Shown here: positions 31,699 to 39,022 of the stretch, one piece after another | Numbering within the stretch: position 1 is the first letter of the stretch | Layout of the letters: every line of letters begins with the position of its first letter | Source: Bradyrhizobium sp. BR13661 | GTDB taxonomy: Bacteria > Pseudomonadota > Alphaproteobacteria > Rhizobiales > Xanthobacteraceae | Direction: 5' to 3' | Assembly (NCBI RefSeq): GCF_029892425.1 | Contig: NZ_JARXWB010000001.1 | Span: forward strand, 1 to 64,000 | Length of the DNA: 64,000 nt | The notes under the pieces: model-generated | Database searches by the model: none | Told to the model about the DNA's origin: nothing | Seen by the model: only the letters and a program-made list of their open reading frames with translations | Program-made: the position numbers and the translations under genes

Positions 31699-32529
31699 AT
31701 GATGTCGAGCCTGCCCATGCAAGTTGCCCTGATGCTCGGCGAGACCATCGAGAAGGTGATCCCAGTCACTTTCGCGCTCGCGGTGGTTTTCACGGTGCTC
31801 GAACATTTCTGGGCCTGCAACCCCGGTCCGGCGTGGTGGCGCAAGCGCGAGATCATTACCGACATCTGCTACTGGTTTTTCGTTCCTGTGTTCGCCCGCA
31901 CGATGCGGATCGGACTCCTGATCGTCACGGCCGGCTTCTTCTTCAACATCCATGATGCCGACGAACTGATCGCCTTCTACGACAATGGCCATGGCCCGCT
32001 GGCGGAGCTGCCGCTCTGGGTGCAGGGCATGCTGTTCGTGGTCGCCGCCGACTTCATGCTGTACTGGCTGCACCGCCTGTTCCATGGCGGCGAGTTCTGG
32101 AAATACCACGCGATCCATCACTCCTCCGAGGAGATCAGCTGGATCTCGGCGGCCCGTTTCCATCCGGTCAATCTGATGCTCGGCACGATTGGCGTCGATG
32201 TCGTGCTGTTGATGGCCGGCATTTCGCCGAACGTGATGATCTGGGTCGGCCCGTTCACGACCTTCCATTCGGCCTTCGTGCACGCCAATCTGAACTGGAC
32301 CTTCGGGCCGTTCAGATATGTGCTGGCAACACCCGTGTTCCATCGCTGGCACCACACGCCGCTCGAAGAGGGTGGCGACACCAATTTCGCCGGCACTTTC
32401 CCGATCTGGGACGTGCTGTTCGGGACCTTCCGCATGCCGAAGGATGAGCTGCCGCAGGATTACGGCAAGGACGAAGCGACCATGCCGAAGGAGATCGCCG
32501 GCCAGCTTGCCTATCCGTTCCGGCACTGA
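31699..32529 (+). CDS. sterol desaturase / fatty acid hydroxylase family protein
   Basis: 276-residue integral membrane di-iron oxygenase. Helices lie at about 20-40, 55-75 and 110-130, and the three His clusters of the family are intact: HRLFH (about 124), HAIHHSSEE (about 136-144) and HRWHHT (about 214-219). Members hydroxylate or desaturate lipids, including sterol or hopanoid-like and ceramide-type substrates; the actual substrate is unknown. It sits between pilA (divergent) and the secretin-N-like gene, within the Tad locus, yet no Tad role is known for this family. A repeat element follows it. Confidence 0.9.
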   Translation: MMSSLPMQVALMLGETIEKVIPVTFALAVVFTVLEHFWACNPGPAWWRKREIITDICYWFFVPVFARTMRIGLLIVTAGFFFNIHDADELIAFYDNGHGPLAELPLWVQGMLFVVAADFMLYWLHRLFHGGEFWKYHAIHHSSEEISWISAARFHPVNLMLGTIGVDVVLLMAGISPNVMIWVGPFTTFHSAFVHANLNWTFGPFRYVLATPVFHRWHHTPLEEGGDTNFAGTFPIWDVLFGTFRMPKDELPQDYGKDEATMPKEIAGQLAYPFRH

Positions 32530-32536
32530 TGTGTTT

Positions 32537-32612
32537 GAGCATGATCTCCGCGCAAACGCGTTCCGCGTTTGTCGCGAGGGAAAACCGCTGCACACTTTTC
32601 CGGATCATGCTC
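32537..32612. repeat. dispersed element with GAGCATGATC terminal inverted repeats
   Basis: A 76-base element bounded by a perfect 10-base inverted repeat (GAGCATGATC / GATCATGCTC), with an internal hairpin AAACGCG-TTC-CGCGTTT. It begins 8 bases after the sterol desaturase stop codon. I recall elements of this type (with AAAAGTGTG on the other strand) as frequent in Bradyrhizobium intergenic regions. Confidence 0.75.
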
Positions 32613-32677
32613 TAGGCGGGCGATAAAACGCCAGTCCGTTAGAACAATAGTGGGCGAATTTGCGGAACGTTCACGAA

Positions 32678-32693
32678 TTACAGGCAGGTTAAC
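32678..32693 (+). promoter_or_regulatory. CtrA-like site before the secretin-N-domain gene (one mismatch)
   Basis: TTAC-AGGCAGG-TTAAC differs at one position from the CtrA box TTAA-N7-TTAAC and lies 66 bases before the next gene, a likely promoter position. Confidence 0.45.
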
Positions 32694-32758
32694 CGGGTCG
32701 GGCGCCGGCTCCGCTTCCTGATCGATTCTGCCGGTTTGTGACGTCCCGGGGTAAAAGT

Positions 32759-33259
32759 ATGCGTAAAGAGTTCCTTCGCCGTCAGGCGCGCGTCTGTCTG
32801 CTGGCCACCGCCGCTGCTCTGGCTTCGCCTGCGATTGGTCTTGCCGAGCCCACAGTCGATACCATTGCCGTCAATGTCGACCAGGCCAAGCTGGTGCGGC
32901 TGCCCGGCAAGGTGGCGACGATCGTTGTCGGCAATCCCCTGATCGCCGACGTCACGCTCCAACCGGGCGGGATGATCGTTGTGACGGGCAAAGGCTACGG
33001 CGCTACCAATTTCATTGCACTCGATCGTGGCGGCGAGATCCTGGTCGATCGGCAGATCCAGGTCGAGGGCCCGAGCGACCGCCTCGTCACCGTCTATCGC
33101 GGGATCGAGCGCGAGTCCTATAGCTGCATGCCGGTCTGCCAGCGCCGGGTCACGCTCGGCGACAGCGACACCTACTTCACCACCACGATGAATCAGGCTG
33201 GTGCGCTGAACAGCAGTGCCAGCGGCACCGGGGGCGCTACGGCCGCCAAGACGAACTAG
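32759..33259 (+). CDS. stand-alone pilus/secretin N-terminal-domain protein
   Basis: 166-residue exported protein: signal peptide (about 1-29, ending GLAEPT) and a domain like the N-terminal domain of CpaC/RcpA secretins (IAVNVDQAKLVRLPGKVATIVVGNPLIADV at about 38-67, in two strands), but without any secretin barrel. A C-terminal Ser/Gly/Ala-rich tail follows a CMPVCQRR segment. It may cap or guide the CpaC secretin in the periplasm; this is inference. ATG 32759 is preferred to an upstream in-frame start at 32738. Its stop codon lies in the first of three 16-base tandem repeats. Confidence 0.8.
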   Translation: MRKEFLRRQARVCLLATAAALASPAIGLAEPTVDTIAVNVDQAKLVRLPGKVATIVVGNPLIADVTLQPGGMIVVTGKGYGATNFIALDRGGEILVDRQIQVEGPSDRLVTVYRGIERESYSCMPVCQRRVTLGDSDTYFTTTMNQAGALNSSASGTGGATAAKTN

Positions 33260-33292
33260 CGCCAAGACAAACTAGCGCCAAGACGAACCAGC
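33245..33292. repeat. three tandem 16-bp repeats across a stop codon
   Basis: GCCAAGACGAACTAGC (33245-33260), GCCAAGACAAACTAGC (33261-33276) and GCCAAGACGAACCAGC (33277-33292) are three consecutive 16-base copies with one or two changes. The first contains the TAG stop of the preceding gene. It looks like slippage duplication at a gene end. Confidence 0.85.
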
Positions 33293-33369
33293 ACGGCAAA
33301 GTCATCGGGAAGCGGCTGCCCGGCGGGACCTCTGTCCCGCACCGGGGCCGTGTCCGCAAGCCAGCGTGG

Positions 33370-33385
33370 TTAACCCGATCTTAAC
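33370..33385 (+). promoter_or_regulatory. perfect CtrA-type box before the TadE-like genes
   Basis: TTAA-CCCGATC-TTAAC exactly matches the alphaproteobacterial CtrA consensus TTAA-N7-TTAAC. It lies about 100 bases before the first TadE-like gene in otherwise gene-free DNA, a normal promoter position. CtrA controls pilin and cpa genes in Caulobacter. Confidence 0.65.
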
Positions 33386-33484
33386 GCCCCGTTCCGGCCG
33401 GGGCGGATTGTCTGAAACACTTAAACAATCAGTTTCCGATACTGATCGGGGCAGATGATCGCCGCCGCTGGGGAATTTGACGCG

Positions 33485-34063
33485 ATGCCATCGCCTGTAC
33501 CTTCGAGGTTCACGCTCAAGACCGCTCTGCGCCGGTTTCGCGGCAGTCGCCGCGGATCCGCTGCGGTCGAGTTTGCGCTGGTCGCGCCGGTCTTCTTTGC
33601 GTTGTTGTTTGCCATCATCGAGACGGCGATCATGTTCTTCGCGAGCCAGGTGCTCGAGACCATCACGCAGAACTCCGCGCGCGTGGTGCTGACCGGCCAG
33701 GCGCAGTCGGGTTCGGTGGGGTCCTGCGCGGTGGGCGGCGTGGCCACGGCCTGCACGCAGGCGACGTTCAAGACCTACGTCTGCAACCAGATCCCGGCGC
33801 TGTTCGACTGCAACAGCCTTTATGTCGATGTCGAGAGTTACTCGTCCTTTACGTCGGTCACGCTGTCGAGCCACATCGATGCAGCCGGCAATTTCGACAC
33901 CAATATGCTCTACAGCCCGGGCAATGCCGGCGACATCGTGGTCGTGCGGTTGTTCTATCAGTGGCCGCTGTTCGTGACCGGGCTCGGCTACAACATCTCC
34001 AACCTTGCGGGCCACAAGCGGCTGCTCGTGGCGACGGCTGCGTTCAAGAACGAGCCTTATTGA
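33485..34063 (+). CDS. tadE: TadE-like pseudopilin
   Basis: 192-residue minor pilin-like protein. After a basic N-terminal segment (RRFRGSRRG) comes the TadE signature SAAVEFALVAPVFFALLFAII (split here as SAAVEFALVAP and VFFALLFAII) with the conserved Glu at +5 of the expected cleavage site, followed by a periplasmic domain containing two Cys pairs (SCAVGGVATAC, VCNQIPALFDC). I place the start at ATG 33485; an in-frame ATG at 33455 is possible. TadE proteins are processed by the Tad prepilin peptidase and are needed for Tad pili. Confidence 0.85.
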   Translation: MPSPVPSRFTLKTALRRFRGSRRGSAAVEFALVAPVFFALLFAIIETAIMFFASQVLETITQNSARVVLTGQAQSGSVGSCAVGGVATACTQATFKTYVCNQIPALFDCNSLYVDVESYSSFTSVTLSSHIDAAGNFDTNMLYSPGNAGDIVVVRLFYQWPLFVTGLGYNISNLAGHKRLLVATAAFKNEPY

Positions 34064-34085
34064 GATCAACGGATCGGGCAGAACG

Positions 34086-34661
34086 ATGCAGGTGATTGCG
34101 AAATTCTGGCGGACGAGCCGTCTCACCGCGCACGAATTCCTGGCGGACGGAACAGGTCTCGCGGCGACCGAGTTCGCGGTGATCGTGCCGCTGATGCTGG
34201 TGATGTTCTTCGGTACGGTCGAATTCTCGTCGGCCGTGGCAATCGACCGCAAGGTGACGCTGATGGCGCGAACGCTGTCGGACCTCACGTCGCAGTCGAC
34301 CTCGGTCGCCGACAGCGACATGACCAATTTCTTCGCGGCCTCGACCGGCATCCTGACGCCCTATGACGCCACGCCGGTGTCCTCGACGATCAGTGAGCTT
34401 TATGTGGATTCGACGCAGACGGCGCACGTCCAGTGGAGCAAAGGATCGGCGCCGCGGACCCAGAAGTCGGTGGTCACGATTCCTACGACGCTCGCGATCG
34501 CCGGTACCTATCTGATCTTCAGCGAGGTCAGCTATAGCTACACGCCGTCGGTCGGCTATATGCTCAAGGGCTCGATCACGCTGAGCGATGTGGCTTACAC
34601 GCGCCCGCGGCAGTCGACCTGCGTCTATTACAGCCCGGCTACGGCCTGCACCACCTATTGA
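34086..34661 (+). CDS. second TadE/TadF-like pseudopilin
   Basis: 191-residue protein with the same pseudopilin core (LAATEFAVIVPLMLVMFF, conserved Glu) and a periplasmic domain ending CVYYSPATACTTY, with a likely disulfide. It starts at ATG 34086, 23 bases after the first TadE-like gene, so the two are co-transcribed. An upstream in-frame ATG at 34005 overlaps the previous gene and adds non-pilin sequence. No large vWA-type TadG gene follows, unlike many Tad loci. A bidirectional terminator ends the unit. Confidence 0.83.
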   Translation: MQVIAKFWRTSRLTAHEFLADGTGLAATEFAVIVPLMLVMFFGTVEFSSAVAIDRKVTLMARTLSDLTSQSTSVADSDMTNFFAASTGILTPYDATPVSSTISELYVDSTQTAHVQWSKGSAPRTQKSVVTIPTTLAIAGTYLIFSEVSYSYTPSVGYMLKGSITLSDVAYTRPRQSTCVYYSPATACTTY

Positions 34662-34683
34662 ACACACCCATTCTGCGGACATG

Positions 34684-34714
34684 AAAAAGGCCGTGCATCC
34701 CGCACGGCCTTTTC
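34684..34714. terminator. bidirectional terminator between TadE genes and cspA
   Basis: AAGGCCGTGC-ATCCC-GCACGGCCTT (34687-34711) is a perfect 10-bp stem flanked by A-run on the left and T-run on the right, so it can end transcripts from the TadE-like genes (+) and cspA (-). Confidence 0.9.
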
Positions 34715-34772
34715 CGTTGTTCAGTGCGTCGCACTGATGCTTGCACGCGCTTGGCAGAGCGCGCGGTCGATA

Positions 34773-34985
34773 TCAGCCCGCGTCGCGGAGGTTGTCGGCA
34801 GCCGACTTGCCGGACCGGCGATCGGCGACGATCTCGTAGGAGACCTTCTGGCCTTCGCGCAGCGAGCCGAGGCCGGCACGCTCGACGGCGCTGATGTGAA
34901 CGAACACGTCCTTGCCGCCATCGTCGGGCTGGATGAAGCCATAGCCCTTGGTCGCGTTAAACCACTTCACGGTTCCCATGCTCAT
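34773..34985 (-). CDS. cspA: cold-shock protein
   Basis: 70-residue single cold-shock domain that binds single-stranded RNA/DNA and melts secondary structure. Both nucleic-acid motifs are intact: RNP1 KGYGFIQ (about 13-19) and RNP2 VFVHISA (about 27-33). ATG 34985 (MSMGTVKWF) has GAAGGGA at suitable spacing; an inner ATG at 34979 would also work. It follows infA on the same strand after a 269-base gap, long enough for the kind of regulatory leader seen in cold-shock genes. Confidence 0.93.
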   Translation of the reverse strand: MSMGTVKWFNATKGYGFIQPDDGGKDVFVHISAVERAGLGSLREGQKVSYEIVADRRSGKSAADNLRDAG

Positions 34986-35179
34986 GGGGGTAGTCCCTTC
35001 TCAATACACAATGTCAGAGCCCGCTCGCGCAGGGCCAGTTAGATCGAATTTTTGGAAGGGTCGTCAGCGTGTCTGAACCGGCTGTACCGGTGGATGCTAA
35101 TGTCGTCCGGCCGAAAATCGATTGTGTTCATTTTATTGGAATCAAGGCGCCAAAACAATCCGGACGCGCACGATTTTTT

Positions 35180-35206
35180 GATCCGCCGTGATGTCCACGG
35201 CGGATC
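35180..35206 (-). other. perfect 11-bp hairpin between infA and cspA
   Basis: GATCCGCCGTG-ATGTC-CACGGCGGATC lies about 50 bases after the infA stop codon in the 269-base infA-cspA gap. On the minus strand it is followed by AAAAAATCG rather than a U-run, so it is not a textbook terminator for infA; it may be an RNA processing or stability element. The rest of this gap holds no recognisable gene. Confidence 0.6.
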
Positions 35207-35254
35207 AGCATACAGGTCAGAATTTTAATGCCGCGCTTGCGCGCAGGCGATCGT

Positions 35255-35545
35255 TTAGCGGCGACGGAATTGGCCGCCGCGCTGGGGGCCGCCACGCGGC
35301 GGTCCACCGGCGGTCGCGGGACGTTCGTCCTTGTGGCGGAAAATCAGCCGGCCCTTTTCGAGGTCGTACGGCGACATCTCAACCGTTACGCGGTCGCCCG
35401 CCAGTGTCTTGATGCGGTTCTTCTTCATCTTGCCGGCGGTGTAGGCGACGATCTCGTGCCCGGCGTCGAGCTGCACGCGGTAGCGCGCGTCGGGGAGGAT
35501 TTCGGTGACCAGTCCTTCGAACTGGATCAGCTCTTCCTTAGCCAT
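35255..35545 (-). CDS. infA: translation initiation factor IF-1
   Basis: 96-residue IF-1: an OB-fold domain (1-72; [40 protein letters not shown]) that sits in the ribosomal A site during initiation. The product is longer than the usual 72 residues because of a Gly/Arg/Pro-rich tail ([17 protein letters not shown]), an RGG-like feature that may add RNA contact. It starts 23 bases after the DEAD-box helicase stop codon and probably shares its transcript. Alphaproteobacteria may encode another, standard infA elsewhere. Confidence 0.93.
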   Translation of the reverse strand: MAKEELIQFEGLVTEILPDARYRVQLDAGHEIVAYTAGKMKKNRIKTLAGDRVTVEMSPYDLEKGRLIFRHKDERPATAGGPPRGGPQRGGQFRRR

Positions 35546-35568
35546 GAATTTCTCCAGGTCGTGGACGG

Positions 35569-37116
35569 CTAGTGCGAATGAGGTTTGCGGTTCGGGTGGC
35601 CGTTCGGCCGACTCTCACGGCGCAAAAAGGCCACGCCTTGTATCCCATCAGGGGCCCCCGCGCTATGCGCGGAACGCTGTTCTGAACGGTCGGCTGGCGA
35701 AGAATGCATCTTTCCACCGCCAGGTTGGCGGCGGCGAGACCCCTTCGCGGCCTTCGGGCCGTTGCCAGGCCTTCCCTCGACATGCCTTGCGTCAGCGTGC
35801 CGTCCGTCGCCCTGCTTGCCGGCGCTGTGGTGGCGCCCGTCAGCATGCCTTTCATCGTTACGCCGTCCGTCACCCTGCCGTGCGCCTTGCGGGCGCTGGC
35901 CCGGGTGGCCGCCCGGCCGGCCCTGCCGTTGCTGCGACGGGGGAGCGCCCGCATCGCGGCGGCCGGCATCAGTGCGAAGATCCTCGCGCGGCAGCGCCAC
36001 CTTGATCAGCTTCTCGATGTCGCGGAGGTAGCTGAGCTCCTCGCCGCCTGCGACCAGCGAGATCGCGGTACCCTCAGCGCCGGCGCGCGCGGTGCGGCCA
36101 ATGCGGTGCACATAGGTCTCGGGCACGTTCGGCAAGTCGAAATTGATGACGTGGGTGATCCCGTCAACATCGATGCCACGGGCGGCGATGTCGGTGGCGA
36201 CCAGCGTGCGGATCTCGCCGGTACGGAATTGGGCGAGCGTCCGCTCGCGATGGTTCTGCGACTTGTTGCCGTGGATGGCGCTGGCGGGAATGCCGGCCTT
36301 TTCGAGTGTCTTTACGACCTTGTCGGCGCCGTGCTTGGTGCGGGTGAAAACCAATGCGCGGTTGACCGGCTCTTGTTTCAACAGCTTGGCAAGGAACGCC
36401 GGCTTGGCCGAAAAATCGACCTGGATAATGCGCTGCTGGATGCGCTCCACGGTCGAGGAGACCGGAGTCACCGCGACGCGGGCGGGATCACGCAGCATGG
36501 CGTCGGCAAGCTCGGCGATGTCCTTCGGCATGGTGGCCGAGAAGAACAGCGTCTGCCGCTTGATCGGGAGTTTGGCGACGATTTTGCGGATGTCGTTGAT
36601 GAAGCCCATGTCCAGCATGCGATCGGCTTCGTCGAGCACGAGGAACTCGACGCTTGAAAGCTTCAGCCCGTTGCTCTGCACGAGATCGAGCAGGCGGCCG
36701 GGGGTGGCAACCAGCACGTCGACGCCCTGCATCAGGGCGCGAACCTGGCGGCCCATCGGCACGCCGCCGATGGCGAGCGTCGAGGACAGCCGGATGTGGC
36801 GGCCATAGGCGTTGAAGCTGTCGAGGATCTGCCCGGAAAGCTCGCGGGTGGGCGACAGCACCAGCACGCGGGCCGTCTTGGGTTGGGGCTTGATCCGGTT
36901 CTCGAGCAGGCGATGCAGGATCGGCAGCGCGAAGGAGGCGGTCTTGCCGGTGCCGGTCTGGGCGATGCCGACGACGTCGCGGCCGGTCAGCGCGGTGGGA
37001 ATCGTCTGGGCCTGGATGGGGGTGGGGGTGACGTAATTCTCTTCGGCGAGAGCACGTGCGATGGGTTCGGCGAGGCCGAAGTCCTGAAACGAAGTCAAAA
37101 GATGGGTTCTTTCCAT
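35569..37116 (-). CDS. DEAD-box ATP-dependent RNA helicase (RhlE-like)
   Basis: 515-residue RNA helicase with all motifs: F and Q-motif ([21 protein letters not shown]), I AQTGTGKT, Ia [28 protein letters not shown], and [12 protein letters not shown]. The C-terminal ~130 residues are basic and rich in Arg, Gly, Gln and His, as in RhlE/DeaD tails that bind RNA. I start at ATG 37116 ([10 protein letters not shown]); the frame continues to 37221 but that extension is not family-like. Located upstream of infA and cspA: a cold-adaptation/translation group. Confidence 0.93.
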   Translation of the reverse strand: MERTHLLTSFQDFGLAEPIARALAEENYVTPTPIQAQTIPTALTGRDVVGIAQTGTGKTASFALPILHRLLENRIKPQPKTARVLVLSPTRELSGQILDSFNAYGRHIRLSSTLAIGGVPMGRQVRALMQGVDVLVATPGRLLDLVQSNGLKLSSVEFLVLDEADRMLDMGFINDIRKIVAKLPIKRQTLFFSATMPKDIAELADAMLRDPARVAVTPVSSTVERIQQRIIQVDFSAKPAFLAKLLKQEPVNRALVFTRTKHGADKVVKTLEKAGIPASAIHGNKSQNHRERTLAQFRTGEIRTLVATDIAARGIDVDGITHVINFDLPNVPETYVHRIGRTARAGAEGTAISLVAGGEELSYLRDIEKLIKVALPREDLRTDAGRRDAGAPPSQQRQGRPGGHPGQRPQGARQGDGRRNDERHADGRHHSAGKQGDGRHADARHVEGRPGNGPKAAKGSRRRQPGGGKMHSSPADRSEQRSAHSAGAPDGIQGVAFLRRESRPNGHPNRKPHSH

Positions 37117-37617
37117 GTCAAATGCGGTCGGCCCGACGCAATCAGCGGGGCGCGCGCACAAGGGTGTCGAGAAGACACCTGCGTGTTTGGGGTGTCGGAT
37201 GGCTTGGGAGATATGGGGCAAGCCAGACGCCCATACGGGCTTAAGAACACGCGGCTCGCAACGATCGCTCGATTCGCGATCTCTACCCTCATATGGAACA
37301 TCGACGGGGCGCTTTCAAGGCAGGTGTTCGACCGGCGTCGATTGCAGTGCAAAAATAGTTATGCCGGAATTTTAGCCAGTCGCGCCAGTTTGCTTAAAAA
37401 ATGAACTGTCTGCCGCATAAGCATACATTTTATTCGCCCAAGATTTATGCAGTCGGACTGCGGCGAAATTTTGATTGCGTCAGAATTATCTAGATTGACC
37501 AATCACTTGGCAGGTGCCCAGCCCATGGCATGGTTCTTGCGATTCCGTTAATCGCAGGCGGCCGTGGGGCCGTTTCGCAGCGTCTTTTCACGTCTGCGTC
37601 AGGGAGATGATACATCC
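37117..37617. other. divergent regulatory region between helicase and urtA
   Basis: This ~500-base region contains no convincing gene. The part 37320-37500 is visibly AT-richer. It includes a perfect palindrome GCAGTC-G-GACTGC (37449-37461) and a sigma-54 type promoter (37526-37541), both placed to control urtA. The helicase promoter must also lie here, but I cannot point to it. Confidence 0.6.
37526..37541 (+). promoter_or_regulatory. sigma-54 (-24/-12) promoter of urtA
   Basis: TGGCATGGTTCTTGCG matches the RpoN consensus TGGCACG-N4-TTGCW with the required GG-to-GC spacing of 10 bases and two mismatches outside the invariant GG and GC pairs. It predicts transcription from about 37552, giving a ~65-base leader before urtA. 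Nitrogen control by NtrC is the natural inference for a urea-uptake operon; the palindrome at 37449-37461 is a possible activator site. Confidence 0.7.
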
Positions 37618-38940
37618 ATGCATAACAAATCCACTCACGATATAGCGGCGTCATTTAGCCGCCGTGGCGTTCTCGCCGCGACCGCCGGACTGATGCTCGG
37701 TCTGGCTTCCATTTCCGGCGCGAAGGCTGCTGACGACACCATCAAGGTCGGCGTGCTGCACTCTCTGTCAGGCACCATGGCCATCAGCGAAACCACGCTG
37801 AAGGACACCATCCTCTTCCTGATCGACGAACAGAACAAGAAGGGCGGCGTGCTCGGCAAGAAGCTCGAGGCCGTCGTCGTCGACCCCGCCTCGAACTGGC
37901 CGCTGTTCGCCGAAAAGGCGCGCGAGCTGATCACCAAGGACAAGGTCTCGGTCGTGTTCGGCTGCTGGACCTCGGTGTCGCGCAAGTCGGTGCTCCCGGT
38001 GTTCAAGGAGCTCAACAACATCCTGTTCTACCCCGTGCAGTACGAGGGTGAAGAGTCCGAGCGCAACGTGTTCTACACCGGTGCTGCGCCGAACCAGCAG
38101 GCGATCCCGGCCGTCGACTATCTGATGAAAGACGAGAAGGTGAAGCGCTGGGTGCTCGCCGGCACCGACTACGTCTATCCACGCACGACCAACAAGATCC
38201 TGGAAGCCTATCTGAAGTCGAAGGGTGTCGCCCAGGAAGACATCATGATCAACTATACGCCGTTCGGTCACTCCGACTGGCAGACGATCGTGGCCGATAT
38301 CAAGAAGTTCGGCTCGGCGGGCAAGAAGACGGCGGTGGTCTCGACCATCAACGGCGATGCCAACGTCCCCTTCTACAAGGAGCTCGGCAACCAGGGCATC
38401 AAGGCGAAGGACATCCCGGTGGTCGCGTTCTCGGTGGGTGAGGAAGAACTCGCCGGCCTCGACACCAAGCCGCTGGTCGGCCATCTCGCTGCCTGGAACT
38501 ACTTCGAGTCGATCAAAACCCCGGCGAACGAGAAGTTCATCAAGGACTGGCAGGCCTACACCAAGAACCCGAAGCGTACGACCAACGACCCGATGGAAGC
38601 CCACGTGATCGGCTTCAACATGTGGATCAAGGCCGTCGAGAAGGTGAAGTCGACTGATCCGGACAAGGTGATCGACGCGCTTCCCGGCATCGAAGCGCCG
38701 AACCTGACCGGTGGCGTGTCGAAGATGCTGCCGAACCACCACATCACCAAGCCGGTGTTCATCGGCGAGATCAAGGCGAACGGTCAGTTCGACGTGGTCT
38801 GGAAGACCCCGGGTCTCGTCGCTGGCGACGCCTGGTCGAAGGAGCTCGATGGCTCCAAGGACCTGATCGGCGACTGGGTCGGCAAGAAGTGCGGCAACTT
38901 CAACACCAAGACCAACAAGTGCCTCGGCTCCGGCTCCTGA
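37618..38940 (+). CDS. urtA: urea ABC transporter substrate-binding protein
   Basis: 440-residue periplasmic receptor for urea (branched-chain-amino-acid-like family 6). It has a twin-arginine signal (SRRGVLAATAGLMLGLASISGAKA in two parts, cleavage near residue 38) and the UrtA-typical core: IKVGVLHSLSGTMAISET, VFGCWTSVSRKSVLPVFKE, LFYPVQYEGEE. ATG 37618 has AGGGAG 11 bases upstream; the frame runs back to a GTG-type start at 37564 without signal features. Followed by a strong hairpin before urtB, so it is probably made in excess over the membrane parts. Confidence 0.96.
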   Translation: MHNKSTHDIAASFSRRGVLAATAGLMLGLASISGAKAADDTIKVGVLHSLSGTMAISETTLKDTILFLIDEQNKKGGVLGKKLEAVVVDPASNWPLFAEKARELITKDKVSVVFGCWTSVSRKSVLPVFKELNNILFYPVQYEGEESERNVFYTGAAPNQQAIPAVDYLMKDEKVKRWVLAGTDYVYPRTTNKILEAYLKSKGVAQEDIMINYTPFGHSDWQTIVADIKKFGSAGKKTAVVSTINGDANVPFYKELGNQGIKAKDIPVVAFSVGEEELAGLDTKPLVGHLAAWNYFESIKTPANEKFIKDWQAYTKNPKRTTNDPMEAHVIGFNMWIKAVEKVKSTDPDKVIDALPGIEAPNLTGGVSKMLPNHHITKPVFIGEIKANGQFDVVWKTPGLVAGDAWSKELDGSKDLIGDWVGKKCGNFNTKTNKCLGSGS

Positions 38941-38967
38941 TCCGGATCTGACATTCGATTGCACGAC

Positions 38968-38999
38968 GGGAGAAGACGGCTATTCCGCCGTCTTCTCCC
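38968..38999 (+). terminator. attenuating hairpin between urtA and urtB
   Basis: GGGAGAAGACGGC-TATTCC-GCCGTCTTCTCCC is a perfect 13-bp stem 27 bases after the urtA stop codon with no T-run behind it. Such hairpins between a binding-protein gene and its permease genes usually stabilise the first transcript segment or partly terminate, giving excess receptor. Confidence 0.8.
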
Positions 39000-39022
39000 C
39001 ACTTCTGCCGGGGTGATCCACA

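Noticed and set aside
37117-37221. 35-residue extension of the DEAD-box helicase
   Set aside because: It contains no family-like residues; the family start with the F and Q-motifs follows closely after ATG 37116.
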